A stretch of 32,392 nt of DNA, taken from contig JNEM01013405.1 of the NCBI GenBank assembly GCA_000697335.1, positions 1-32,392 on the forward strand. Direction: 5' to 3'. Numbering within the stretch: the stretch's first letter is position 1; the number at the start of each line of letters is the position of its first letter. Below are positions 22,020-32,392 of this stretch, piece after piece. Source of the DNA: Conidiobolus incongruus B7586 (Eukaryota; Entomophthoromycota; Entomophthoromycetes; Entomophthorales; Conidiobolaceae). A model generated the notes under the pieces. That model was not told the origin of the DNA and did not search any database. It saw only the letters and a list, made by a program, of their open reading frames with translations. A program made the translations under genes and the position numbers.

Positions 22020-23525
22020 ACATTAGGCATTTTCATCGTTAAATTTTGTAATTCATATTACATTAAAATTTGAAATTTTTATTTTCAAACTTAATAAATT
22101 ATTTTTAAATATGTCTTTGATAATATTTCAATATAATGCTAATTCGATTTGTTTACTTTTTAAATGTTTATTTTTGACCCTTTATTTTTTGTTTTTTGTT
22201 AATACCATACGTTTATAACATATCAATATCACATTATCCAATTTTCTCAGCTTATCAATATTAATTTTTGTGATATATTAAAACATTACATAAATTATTC
22301 ACTTTTATATTTTTATAATTCAAATTTTACACAATCATAATCCTACATAAATATCATTTTTATTTCTAAAAAAATAACTAAAATTTGAATTTAATTACTG
22401 CCCAGTTAAGGAATTTTGATTTATGGTAGATAGTTTAATAACTATAATAATAAAAAATACAAATAAAATATTTTAATTTTGAAAAACTGAGATATTTTTT
22501 ATAATTATAAATTTGATTGAATATCCAATAAATTATGATTTTAATTCAAATTTTAGTCATATGACTATTATATTATCATTGATTTTATTATTTCTAATAA
22601 AAATTAATTAAATGGATAAGTCAACTTTAATTAGATTTTTTGTTTGAGTACTTATAAATGTATTCAATTTAATTAATAATATTTGAATATTTATCAATTG
22701 ACAAGTTAATATGTTGAAAACCCTATATATATATATAATATCATTAAATATTTTATTATATACAATACAATAAATATTGAATCAAAATATTTAAATATTT
22801 ATAATAAATCTTAATAAATTGAGATTCGATATATATTGTTATTATAATACTTGAATTTATCATAATTATAATGTAATTAAACCAATATTGTAGATTATAA
22901 AGATATATTGAATAAACATTTATATCCATTAATATTTTTAGTTTAAAAAGTATTTTAACAAATAATAATGCAATTAGGATAGTATAATTCGTTATCATTA
23001 AAGCACTGTAAATAAACATAGAAAAGTGCCATTATTATTAAAATGCGGTATTGATAATCATGTATATAATCTCAATAAATAGCTTCAGCATAATTATTTG
23101 AAAAATTAAGATATAAACAATTTATGCTCTATAAAAGGCTAATTGTATGATAAAATTTAGTATTAAGATAAAGTATTAAAGAGTTTGTGGAGATAATTAT
23201 AAAAAGATGAAAAATAATCAGGTTGAAAGAGTTAGATAAAAGCTGCGGTATTTCAATCAGATGCACCACTAAGTAATAATTTCACTGGAATAAACTCTAG
23301 ATATTTAAAAAGAATTGTTTTCTATATAATAAATTAAAGATAAGTGCTTAAAACAATCATCTTTGTATCTAAAAGAAGCCAGATGAGTCAATCTGAATAT
23401 TTGAAGTTATCAACAATAGATTAAATTTATTGCCTATTCCAAATTCGATGCTAAAAATTAGGCTATGGGGATTGATTTACCTTATAATGCTGGTAATAAG
23501 AATCGAAGATGAGATTGATGGTTTA
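22020..23525. other. AT-rich spacer with a richer patch at 23190-23510
   Basis: The first 1.1 kb is A/T runs. The last 300 bp before the cofilin stop are richer in G+C and give short protein-like stretches on the + strand, but stop density is close to chance and no gene can be built. Part of this is probably cofilin 3' UTR. Confidence 0.5.
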
Positions 23526-23936
23526 TTAGACACGGTTAATTTTGTCTAAAACGGCTTCAAAGGTGATATCGTCGAAATCATTAGCTTGAATTTGGACTTG
23601 GGGTTCAATAGCTTTAGCAAAGTTGTTGAGACTGGAAGCGTAAACCATACGGGCCTTCAATTTGGAATCACCTGGGATCCAAGAAATAAAAACAATTTTA
23701 TTACGTTTACCTTCACCTTCCTTTTCATAATCAAAGTCATAGACGGCGTAACGACATTCAGTGGGTTGTAAAGTACCAACGAAATCATCAAAAGAACCCT
23801 TTTCGACAGCTTGATCGACTACAACTTGGGTAAAGTTATCATTTAACTTGAAGGTGATGTACTTGTATTTGTGCTTTAACTTGAGTTCTTGGTAGATGTC
23901 CAAGCATTGATCATTGATACCGACTCCACTAGCCAT
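23526..23936 (-). CDS. COF1: cofilin (ADF/cofilin), 136 aa
   Basis: Cofilin severs and depolymerises actin filaments. One intron-free exon starts MASGVGIND, with the regulatory Ser3 of the family retained. The ADF-H fold is evident: LKLKHKYKYITFKL, then ECRYAVYDFDYEKEGEGKRNKIVFISWIPGDSKLKARMVYASS (actin-binding long helix start), then a last helix ending VLDKINRV. The length matches fungal cofilins (yeast 143). In the usual WxPD motif the D precedes S as PGDS, a minor change. The ADxR-type motif has become PGDSKLKARMVYASS, so the actin-contact KxRM-YASS core is kept. Nothing is broken. Confidence 0.96.
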   Translation of the reverse strand: MASGVGINDQCLDIYQELKLKHKYKYITFKLNDNFTQVVVDQAVEKGSFDDFVGTLQPTECRYAVYDFDYEKEGEGKRNKIVFISWIPGDSKLKARMVYASSLNNFAKAIEPQVQIQANDFDDITFEAVLDKINRV

Positions 23937-26655
23937 TTTGATATGTTAGTAAATTAAAAGATGATTTTAAAATAAAACTGAATGAAAATGCACTATTTAA
24001 ATTACTATTCAAATTTAATATACTTGATGGTGCTGAATCTCAAATAAACATGTTAAACTCACTTCATTGAGTGATTATGGGACTTGAGTTTCTCTTAATA
24101 ACAAATGATTATCTATGATTTAATTAAATTGGAAATTGTTGTTGATTGTTTTTTATATTTAGTCAATTATAGTCAATGATTTAGCCTAAAATTGATTCCT
24201 TAATTAATACTATTAATTCTATTTTACTTGTAATAAAGTAGTAGTCATTATCGCAATATACTTACTAATCGAATATAGTATATTACCTCAAATCATTCCA
24301 TTCAAAATGTAACACAAAGTTTTAAATCCTGGTCATTTACTCTCTAAATTTAACTTTTAAAAAATTATTACGTATGCAAAAATATTCAACTAAAGTTTAG
24401 GAATTCATTTTTATGCAATGAGAATTTTTTTATAAAATTTCCCAATATTTATCAATATCCAATCACTTTTAATGTTTTATTGACAGTTTTGTGGTGTATC
24501 AAGTCAATAAAATTCGAGTTCAATAATTTAGTTCCGAATCCATTCATAGCTAAGAAAAACCAAGGTTTTATGGTCTTTCATCAAATTACAAATGTTGGCA
24601 ATTATATCTTGGAATACTAATATATTAGCATCATAATTATAGGGAATATATAATTATGGATATTTGTTATATATTAGAATATATTGGCTATTTTTAATAA
24701 ACGTAAATTAATTTGAGTAAATTTTATCTAGACTAGCCATTTTACCAAGTCTATAATATTTGGGTTTAAAAATTCAGAGTATATTTTGAGTAGATGAGTT
24801 ATATCTCGAATTGTATATCATTACAAATTAAGATATTTAGAGATTAAATTTTCTCTCGTTTAAGTAATATCTCAGGATATTTTCTATTACAGATATATAT
24901 TGCTTCTTACTATTGTTCATTAATCAAATACACATTTTTTAGGAAATAGGTGATTAATTGAAATCCTAGGACACTGCCGAATAAATTATGATTAGTTTGA
25001 TAGTTAAAATTAAAAAAATAATTTAAATGTAATTATTTTATTATAAATAGTATTAATGTTAAAATCAATCTTTGATACCGTATTAAAGTTTTAATTATAA
25101 CGGATAAGCTCTTTGTATTTATTAAATATACGTGTCAACGTTAAGTTCACAAAATTTTGATATTTTATTAACAATTTCATTTTTCATATCATAAAGTTAG
25201 TCTTCTGTTATTTGATAAATTTATAAAATGTTCATTCACTATAAACTCAATTTAATATTGAAAACTTGAAAAGATGTAATTTCAAATTTTAAAACTATTC
25301 ATTTTCCGCTTATGTATTATTTATGAACTTTTATTTAGCAACATAATAACTTAGTATAAATCATGAAATTAAATTTTAATTATGTTTTTTGATTATATGC
25401 TTTAATAATAGCTATTTAATTCTATTATATACATCCTTCTCTTCATATATGAAAAATCAATCATTTCAAAACTTAAATATCAATATAAAATAATTTTTTA
25501 ACTTAAAAACATTTTAAAAATTAATAAAAAAAATATAATGTTGCTTTCTTATCCTAAATATGAAAATTGTGCTTTATTGCAAAGTTTTCATAAGTTTTAA
25601 AATATATATCAATTTGTATTGTAATAACAAGGAATTGGTTATTTTAGGATATATCTAAATGAATTTCTGTATATCACTTATTACTACATTCCACACTGTT
25701 ATTCTATTAACAATATATAAGGATCTAGATTTAACAAATGAAATAACTGTTGTTAAATTATTATATATTAAACTATTATATAAATTAAATTTGATAAACT
25801 ATAATTGTCAAATAGCAAATTTAATTTTTTATCAATAATTTTGCTACAAATAATGTTTGAAATATTGGTTATATCAAGAATTAGTGTGAATATCTTGGAC
25901 ATCTTATTAAAACATATTCCACTCTTGGTTTGATATTTTATATATTATTCAAGTTAAACTATATGATTTATTAATATTGAAGTTCTTATTGGGCAATCAA
26001 TTTCGATGATATTATGAATATATTGAATCATCGAAAAAAAAGTTAATAAAATTAACAGATTTCATCTTATATTCAAATTGGTATATTTAACTTGATATAT
26101 TAAATCAAAATTATTTTATAATTAATATATATATATATTTGATGTAAAATATAGATTTTCAATATCAAAAATGAAATAATATTAATAGTATAAATTTATT
26201 AGAGTTTTTGATTTTAAAATTGATTTAACAATTAATAATACAAAATCATCAGATAAAACACTACCATTTAAAATGTGCAATATCTATTAATTATCAGTTG
26301 TATAAGGTGAATCAGTGTATATTTAGCTTAGTTTTTATTAGTACTTGAATTTTGATATTAATCTTATATTTAAATGTGTTTTTCAAATAAACAGTTAGTG
26401 TAAAATATATTAAATATAATTTGGAATAACTATTTATATTGATTAATAAAGCTGAAAATGTTTGTAAAAATTAGAATATAATATTATCAAAATAATTATA
26501 TAAACAATATTTAAAAAGAAAATTTAATAATTGGTTAAATCAATTAAGATATTTTATTATACTCATAAATTCTGATAAAATAGTAATAATCCAAGATTAA
26601 TATAAAATAATGATTAAAATATTGAGTATGCTAGTTTTATGCAATATTATAATTT
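23937..26655. other. long AT-rich spacer, 2.7 kb
   Basis: This lies between the cofilin start and the Nrp1-like stop. The first 350 bp should hold the cofilin promoter. A short TCACT/AGTGA dyad lies at about 24059-24074. I see no gene, RNA or repeat array in the rest. Confidence 0.6.
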
Positions 26656-28921
26656 TCAACTCTCATAAATATGCTTGCGATTGAATCTTCCACATTTCAG
26701 ACAAGTAGTGCGGTTAGCAAAGTTGTGGTAGCGGCAAGAATCATCTCGGCAGATCCAATCACCAGCCATGATTTTATGTGACATAGAAGTGCCAGAATCG
26801 CGATCATAGTTATTGTCACGGTTATTATAGCTGGGTCCACGACTGCTATAACTTGAAGTCCTGTCTGAATAACTGCTGTTATTTCTATCATTATATTGAT
26901 TATCATATCTATCGTAGTTGGAGGGTCTACGAGGTTGATAGTCGTCACAACGCTCAGGCGGTGGATGGTAGCTATCGTAGCCACGATAAGGACGGTTATT
27001 GTAGCCGTTATATTGGTTATAGTTGCCACGATTGTTGTAATCTCGATTACTATTCATGCTGGGATACATACCAGGGCAGGTGCTTCGACGATTATAGGAA
27101 GGGTTATTGCTGCTGTTGTTGCTGAAAGGAACCCCACTACCGCACTGAAAGCATCGATCTCTATGAGCAAAGTTATGTGCTTTACAGCCGCCACAAATCC
27201 AGTCTCCAGGCTTAATCGGCTGATTAGTACGATAATTCCTCTTATTTTCGTTCTCAGTTCTATAGCTAGAATAGTAAGAGAACTCAGTACGAGGTCTAGC
27301 AGGCTCGCCGCATTTCAAACAAGAAGTGCGGTTAGCAAAGTTTTGAAAGTTGCAAGATCTGTTGAGGCAGAACCAGTCTCCAGCCCTAATATTCTGATGA
27401 GTGGAGCCATTATTGCTTACACTACGAGCAACAACTGCGGGAACCTCTTCAGCATTGTCAGGTTTGGGCTCATGACAACCCAGACAAGTAGTACGGAAAG
27501 AAAAATTGTGGGTTCTACATCTGGTGTTTTGACAAATCCAGTCACCTCTTATTATTCTTTGTTTTGAAAGTTCCGAGCGGTATGTTGGGCTTCTGCTTCT
27601 AGAGTAATCATGAGGGGAAGCAGGTCTATGAGGTTCCAAAATCCTGAGCGACGAGTCGATAAAATCTCCGAAAGAAGTAGAAACTTCAATTTTGAAGTTT
27701 TCAAACTTAGAACCATGAAGGTTCAAGGCCTTAAGAGCTTCAGAGTGGCTCTTCATGGTAACTAACAGTATTCCAGGACAGATTGAATCAGAAAGTGATT
27801 TAGGAATCATGGCTTGATCTAATTTTAATTCAGATAATTGAAGAATTTCATCAATGTCAGAATATTGAACAGGGGATGGTAATCCAGTGACGAGGATATT
27901 TCGAGATTCATTCTGAGTAAACACATCATAGCTGACAGTGCGATCTTTGACAGAATCAAATAAGGCATTGGGAAGACTAGTCTCATTGACAATTAATGTC
28001 AGATAGTCAAGTATTTTTCTGCATCGCTCCATTGCAGATATATCTTCTTCTCCAATTTCTGATATGATACGCTTAGTTTTTGCTGAGAGTGCAGAGGCTT
28101 GAGCAGGAGTGGGCTGTGATTGAGGCTCCAAATGATATGGACCTTCTTGATGGACATCAAAGTATTTGCAGGTGCTGAAAAAACTAGGTAATCTCAAACT
28201 GTGCTCCATTTTCTCCATAAATAATTTGACCTTGAAAGAATGGGTCCCAGCAGTAACCAAGCAAGTTTCTTCCAAATCTGGAAAGACTTGATATACTTCT
28301 GTCTCAAACTGATCCAAAGCTTCCTGCAAACTCATTGAAGGACTTAAATCTTCCGAAGGGTCGCTTTCAGAACGTTTAACCAACTCCATTAGTTTTGCCG
28401 AACGGGGTCTAATAAAAACGTGACGATTTTGAACAGGTTCCAAAGTGTGACGATCCAATAACATCCAAGCCATCTCATAGAATTCAGGAGTTGTCTAAGC
28501 AGATACATGAATATTAATATCAATAAAATCCTCTTTAAAGCACTTTATAATAATAATGACAAATTATGACAGAAGGCAATTCGAAAGAAGAAGCTGGTGA
28601 AAGTAATTGGCGGTAGTCACCACCTCCGCAATAAAACTTGTTTACAAACATAAGCCACCCCCCAAATCTAACCTAACCTTAACCTATAGGGATTGAAAAA
28701 TTGGATATTTCACCAGCTTCTCCTAACGTTTAAAGCCAACCTAAAGCCAACCAAAAAACCAACAACAAATATATCAACATAACATAAAATTATTTCAAAA
28801 CCAAGCAGCCAATGAATGTATTAAAAATAAATAAATTACTAACCCCAACCTGTTCCGAATTCAAATTCGAGTCAATTCCAACCATTCTATCTGATACCAA
28901 GATAAGATTTTTCACAACCAT
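26656..28921 (-). CDS. NRP1: Nrp1-like RRM + RanBP2 zinc-finger protein, 638 aa
   Basis: A putative cytoplasmic RNA-binding protein of the fungal Nrp1 type. The large exon is 26656-28494. A short first exon (28844-28921, ATG at 28921) joins it in phase across a 349 nt intron (donor GTTAGT, acceptor CTTAG). In residues of the full protein: about 1-140 resemble an ERI1-like DEDDh exonuclease fold (LILVSDRMVGID, PEFYEMAWMLLDRHTLEP, YVxP-like FIRPRS); about 224-300 are an RRM (RNILVTGLPSP, then GILLVTMKSHSEALKALNLHG). Four RanBP2-type zinc fingers start GDW[IF]C at about 343, 398, 456 and 604. The third has C-x2-C instead of C-x4-C. A Tyr/Asn/Arg/Ser-rich disordered stretch separates fingers 3 and 4. 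The exonuclease-like part lacks the D-x-E pair, so it is probably inactive. The first exon is inferred. Confidence 0.78.
28589..28721. repeat. 133-bp inverted-repeat element inside the Nrp1-like intron
   Basis: AGAAGCTGGTGAAA at 28589-28602 is perfectly inverted at 28708-28721, with 105 bases between. The inside is much richer in G+C than normal spacer. It holds GCGG/CCGC around a purine-pyrimidine loop, a TGTTT-A-CAAACA-type dyad, a run of six C, and CTAACCTAACCTTAACC (telomere-like). Beyond the right arm, AAAGCCAACC is repeated twice (28731-28752). No target-site duplication is evident. It could be a foldback element, a structured intronic RNA or a promoter element. Confidence 0.6.
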
Positions 28922-29742
28922 TTCGCTCACACAATTTTCAGTCTCCTTTAATTAAATCTCAATATAATGTTCCAATTGTATGAAGTTTAAAAAGTTGACC
29001 TAAAACTAAACACCAATAAGTATTTTATGAATACCAATTGAATATTTCACAGGTATTAAACTCAAAAAAATGAAGATTGAACAATTAGTTAAGTACTTAA
29101 TCTTTCAATTATTATCTGATAATGAATACTTGAACAATAAACTTAAAATCTATTAAAATTTCAATATAATTATCTTTTTCTAATATCGTATCCCACGAAT
29201 AATGAGTAAATAAACTAATTCTGAATATTGATTCATCCAATGAAACCGATTGATAGTTTGTTGGAAATGAATGGTTGGTTAATTCAATTAGGTTTAGGTA
29301 AAAATATTTGTTAATAACCAATCAAATTCAATTTATTGATTAAAATGACTAATTGAATGAATTTAATATATTGTTTAGTTATGAAAGAATAATTTTTATG
29401 ACGTTGAATTTTTCAATTGAAATTTTTAAATTCTAACAAAAATATCCCATTAATTATTAATATTAGTTTATAATAAATTGAATTAAATTGATATTAACCA
29501 AATATTATAATTTTCTTATTATTTCGGTATTTATAAATTTATTAATACATTTTTATCACATATATTTAATTATTGAAAGAAAAATATTTTTAACACTAAT
29601 TTTAAGTTTAAAAGTTATAATATCAAACTCAAATAATTTTATTTAATTTTATTCATCTTTTATATAATCTTTTAATTTAAATATTAATATTTTATATTAT
29701 TTAGAACTTTTCAATTTAATAATAAGTAAAAAATAAATAAAA
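28922..29742. other. divergent intergenic region
   Basis: The Nrp1-like gene and the delta-COP gene point away from each other, so this holds both promoters. An open - frame at 29112-29321 has no ATG and no partner exon, so I leave it out. No TATA box is clear. Confidence 0.55.
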
Positions 29743-31595
29743 ATGGTAATCAAAATTTTGCAAAAATAAAATTTTATTCTATTTTATTCCTTCTGATTAA
29801 ATATGTTTTATTGTTATTATTATTATAATATATATTCTAAATTTATTCTAATCATAGGTTGTTCTCGCCGCATCTCTCTGCACAGCTAGTGGCAAAGGTA
29901 TATATTTCAAAGTATTCTAGATGTCCATTTGACTAACCTTTGATACAGTACTCATTTCAAGACAATTTGTTGATGTACCTAGAACACGTATTGAAGGATT
30001 ACTTTCTGCATTTCCCAAATTGACCGATGTAGGTTCCCAACATACCACTATTGAAACTGAAAATATCAGATATGTCTATCAACCTATGGACCATTTATTC
30101 TTAATTCTAATTACTAACCGACAATCTAATATTCTTCAAGATTTGGATACTTTGAGATTGTTGGGACGTGTCGTTACTGAAATCTGTCACTCTACTGATG
30201 AGGATAGAGTTTTAGAGAATAGTTTCGAACTTTTAAGTGCTTTTGACGAAGTGATCCAATTTGGTTATAGAGACTCTGTCACTTTATCTCAGATTAAGAC
30301 TATTATCGAGATGGAAAGTCATGAAGAAAGAATTCAAGAAATTATTGCCAGAGTAAATACAGTTATTAGAATATATAAGAATGAATGGAATTAACTTTAA
30401 ATTCATAGAATAAGGAGAAGGAAGCTAAGGATCGTATGAAAGAAAAAGTTCGTGAATTTGAGGAATCTAGAAAGCGTGCTGCTCGTCAAGGCGGCTCTGG
30501 AAGCATGGGATCCAAGTATCAGCCTGGATTTGCTTCTATTCCTCCCTCTGAACCCAAATTTTCCACTACGAATGAACCTGCTTATGAATCGCCCAAGCAA
30601 TCAGCCCCTACCAATGCTTTGGGAAGTGGAAGTGGTATGAAGTTAGGTGTCAAGAAGAAGACCACAGAATTCATGGATAAATTGATGCAGGAGACTGGTA
30701 TTGTCGAATCTACATCTCCCGTCCATGATCAAGGACCTGAAGAGCTTCCCGAAGAAGAGCAAGAGGGAATTCACTTGCAACTCCGTGAGCACTTGGCTTG
30801 TCAAGTCAGTAGAGATGGCGGTGTCGAATCTCTTGATCTCAAGGGTGAATTGACTCTCAAGGTGAACAACGCTAGTCAAACTAAAATTAGAGTCCCTCTT
30901 TCATTCGACTCCTATCTTAGTTACCAATTCAAGACACATCCCAATATTGACAAACAAAAATTCAACGAAGAGAGTGTACTCCAACTCAAAGATGTGTCTC
31001 GTAGCTTCCCTGTTGGAACTGGTCTCGGTGTTCTTAAGTGGAGAATCAATTCAAAACAAGACAAATTGGTTCCATTCTCAGTCAACTGCTGGCCTAATGT
31101 TGTAGATGACCACTGTGAAGTTAATTTAGAAGTTGAATTAGAAAACAAGGAATTAGAACTCAATAATGTTATTATCGAAATTCCTGTTCCGTAAGTTTAA
31201 CTCTTAATTACTATTATCATCATTTTTAATTTCTTTCTTACATTTAGTCATGACTCCGAACCTACTGTTGGTGAAATCGAAGGCAACTATGAAATTGATT
31301 ATCAAAACTCTGTACTCGTCTGGGAAATTCCTGTACTTGATGCCTCTAGTCCAAGTGCCAACCTTGAGTTCAAGGCCCCCACAGATGATGCAGACACCTT
31401 CTTCCCCATCCAAATCGGATTTGAGTGCCATCAACCCTACTCAGGCATTAAGGTAAAAACCAACCATAATGGTATACTAAATTTTTTACTGATCAATTTT
31501 TCTAGATTTCTGAAGTGTTCGACACTCAAACTGACGAAAGTTACCCATTCTCGCATCAATCCTCTCTTACTGTAGAAGAATTCAGTATTGTTTAG
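29743..31595 (+). CDS. RET2: coatomer subunit delta (delta-COP), 507 aa
   Basis: Delta-COP belongs to the F-COP part of the COPI coat, which carries cargo from Golgi back to ER with Arf1. Six coding exons: 29743-29745 (ATG only), 29858-29897, 29949-30352, 30409-31190, 31248-31452 and 31506-31595, all in phase. The start M-VVLAASLCTASGKVLISRQF matches the family MVLLAAAVCTKAGKAIVSRQF. Residues 1-140 form the longin domain (IRYVYQPMDHLFLILIT, NILQDLDTLRLL). A basic coiled linker follows at 150-172, then a disordered hinge with the short helix GMKLGVKKKTTEFMDKL. The mu-homology domain is at about 268-507 (RDGGVESLDLKGELTL, SFPVGTGLGVLKWR, CWP, LEFKAPTDDADTFFPIQIGF). The length matches (human 511). 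The second intron has a GACTAAC branch. All parts are intact. Confidence 0.97.
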
Positions 31596-32392
31596 TTACA
31601 TTTCAAATATCCAAAAAATTTTATAATTACTTATTCATATTTTTAATAATTTATATATTTTAATTTTTTAAGAGCTTTGATTTTTTTAACATTAATTTTC
31701 ATTAAGAGATTTTTAAAATCAATTATATTTTATTAATTAATCACATAACTTCTGATTTTAATTACGTTGAGAGTAATCTTTTTTAATATGCAAATGAATA
31801 TGATATAAATATATTTATATATAATGATTTATTAAATTGGTAGATTCAAATTTTAAATTATAGATCGTAATAAAATTATACCTTAATCAATATAATAGGT
31901 CCCACCTTGCTATTCTAGCTACTATTACCTAAATTTTAATAAATAGGCCTAATTATCTTATATATATCTAATATTTATTAATTTTTTTACAAAATATAAT
32001 CCTATCTTATTCAATTTTGAATTTTTTTAGATTCTTTTTTTTCACAAATAATAATAATAATTATAAGTCAATTAAAATATTTATTGAAAAACTCTTAAAT
32101 CATTTAATATATTTTATATTTCTATATTATTTTCAAAACTATAAATTATTTGTTAAATCTAAGAATGGACATAAAGTGATTTATATCAATAAATTCATAA
32201 TAATTATTTTTTTAAAATGATTTCATTAATTATAACCATTATAAATTAATATATTTCGTTATTTATTAAATAATTAATTTAATATTTTTAGATTTTGTCT
32301 TTGTTAAGAAACTAGATCTTTAAATTCTTATATATAATTTTATATTTATATTATTAAATAATTAATTTATATATTTTAATTTAATTTAAATT
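31596..32392. other. AT-rich spacer to the window end
   Basis: No gene is supported. The + open frame at 32017-32220 is low complexity (Phe, Asn, Ile, Lys) and has no ATG start. Only one small richer patch, around 31898-31930, interrupts the A/T runs. Confidence 0.6.

Noticed and set aside
23190-23510. Protein-like stretches on + downstream of cofilin
   Set aside because: Open runs are short, switch frame and have near-chance stop density. No splice sites join them.
26697-27567. Long frames opposite the Nrp1-like zinc-finger region
   Set aside because: They are antisense or shifted shadows of a G+C-richer real exon with repetitive Asn/Tyr/Arg codons.
28660-28685. Telomere repeat tract
   Set aside because: Only three imperfect CTAACC-like words are present in the middle of a gene region. 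This is not an array and not a chromosome end.
29112-29321. Open frame of about 69 codons on -
   Set aside because: It begins with TTG, has no ATG and no partner exon, and lies between two divergent promoters.
32017-32220. Open frame of about 67 codons at the right edge
   Set aside because: Low-complexity AT translation, TTG start, no family features.

Overview
The window is nuclear DNA from a very AT-rich eukaryote, most likely a fungus from an early-diverging lineage. Spacers appear to be about 80% A+T by eye, while exons are clearly richer in G+C. Introns are mostly 48-65 nt, with GTAAGT/GTAAAT/GTAATT donors, TAG acceptors and several CTAAC or TACTAAC branch sites. Two genes have a first coding exon that is only the ATG. 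Cofilin, delta-COP and an Nrp1-like protein look fungal. The genetic code is standard, since TAA, TAG and TGA all end identified genes. I cannot name the species.

Layout from left to right. 1-4 kb is mostly spacer, with a possible small gene on + (about 444-954), a small unknown protein gene on - with a TATA box (1642-1863), and an unexplained G+C-rich segment (3466-3900). Next come cyclin H (+, six exons, 4046-5327), a Rieske iron-sulfur protein (-, four exons, 6900-7508), tRNA-Ser(AGA) (+, 7709-7789) and the ubiquitin-L40 fusion (-, three exons, 9054-9554). A long spacer, 9.6-12.9 kb, holds a regularly spaced array of a conserved short module. It leads into ribosomal protein eS24 (+, four exons, 12975-13697), a TspO-like membrane protein (+, 14985-15587) and the KEOPS kinase Bud32 (+, 16496-17149). 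Bud32 faces tail-to-tail a many-exon gene that resembles FANCE (-, about 17205-18661). Two identical tRNA-Phe(GAA) genes (-) flank ELP3 (+, two exons, 19353-21065). Cofilin (-, 23526-23936) follows. After a 2.7 kb spacer comes an Nrp1-like RRM plus RanBP2 zinc-finger protein (-, two exons, 26656-28921), whose 349 nt intron carries an inverted-repeat element. Delta-COP (+, six exons, 29743-31595) closes the gene content.

These are ordinary housekeeping functions: translation (eS24, L40, three tRNAs), tRNA modification (Bud32 for t6A37, Elp3 for the wobble uridine), transcription and the cell cycle (cyclin H), COPI traffic, actin turnover and DNA repair. No operon-like logic links them. The items most worth a second look are the spaced module array upstream of eS24, the intronic inverted repeat at 28.6 kb, the hairpin-rich segment at 3.5-3.9 kb, an EF-hand-like loop on the TspO protein, and the apparently inactive exonuclease-like domain of the Nrp1-like protein.
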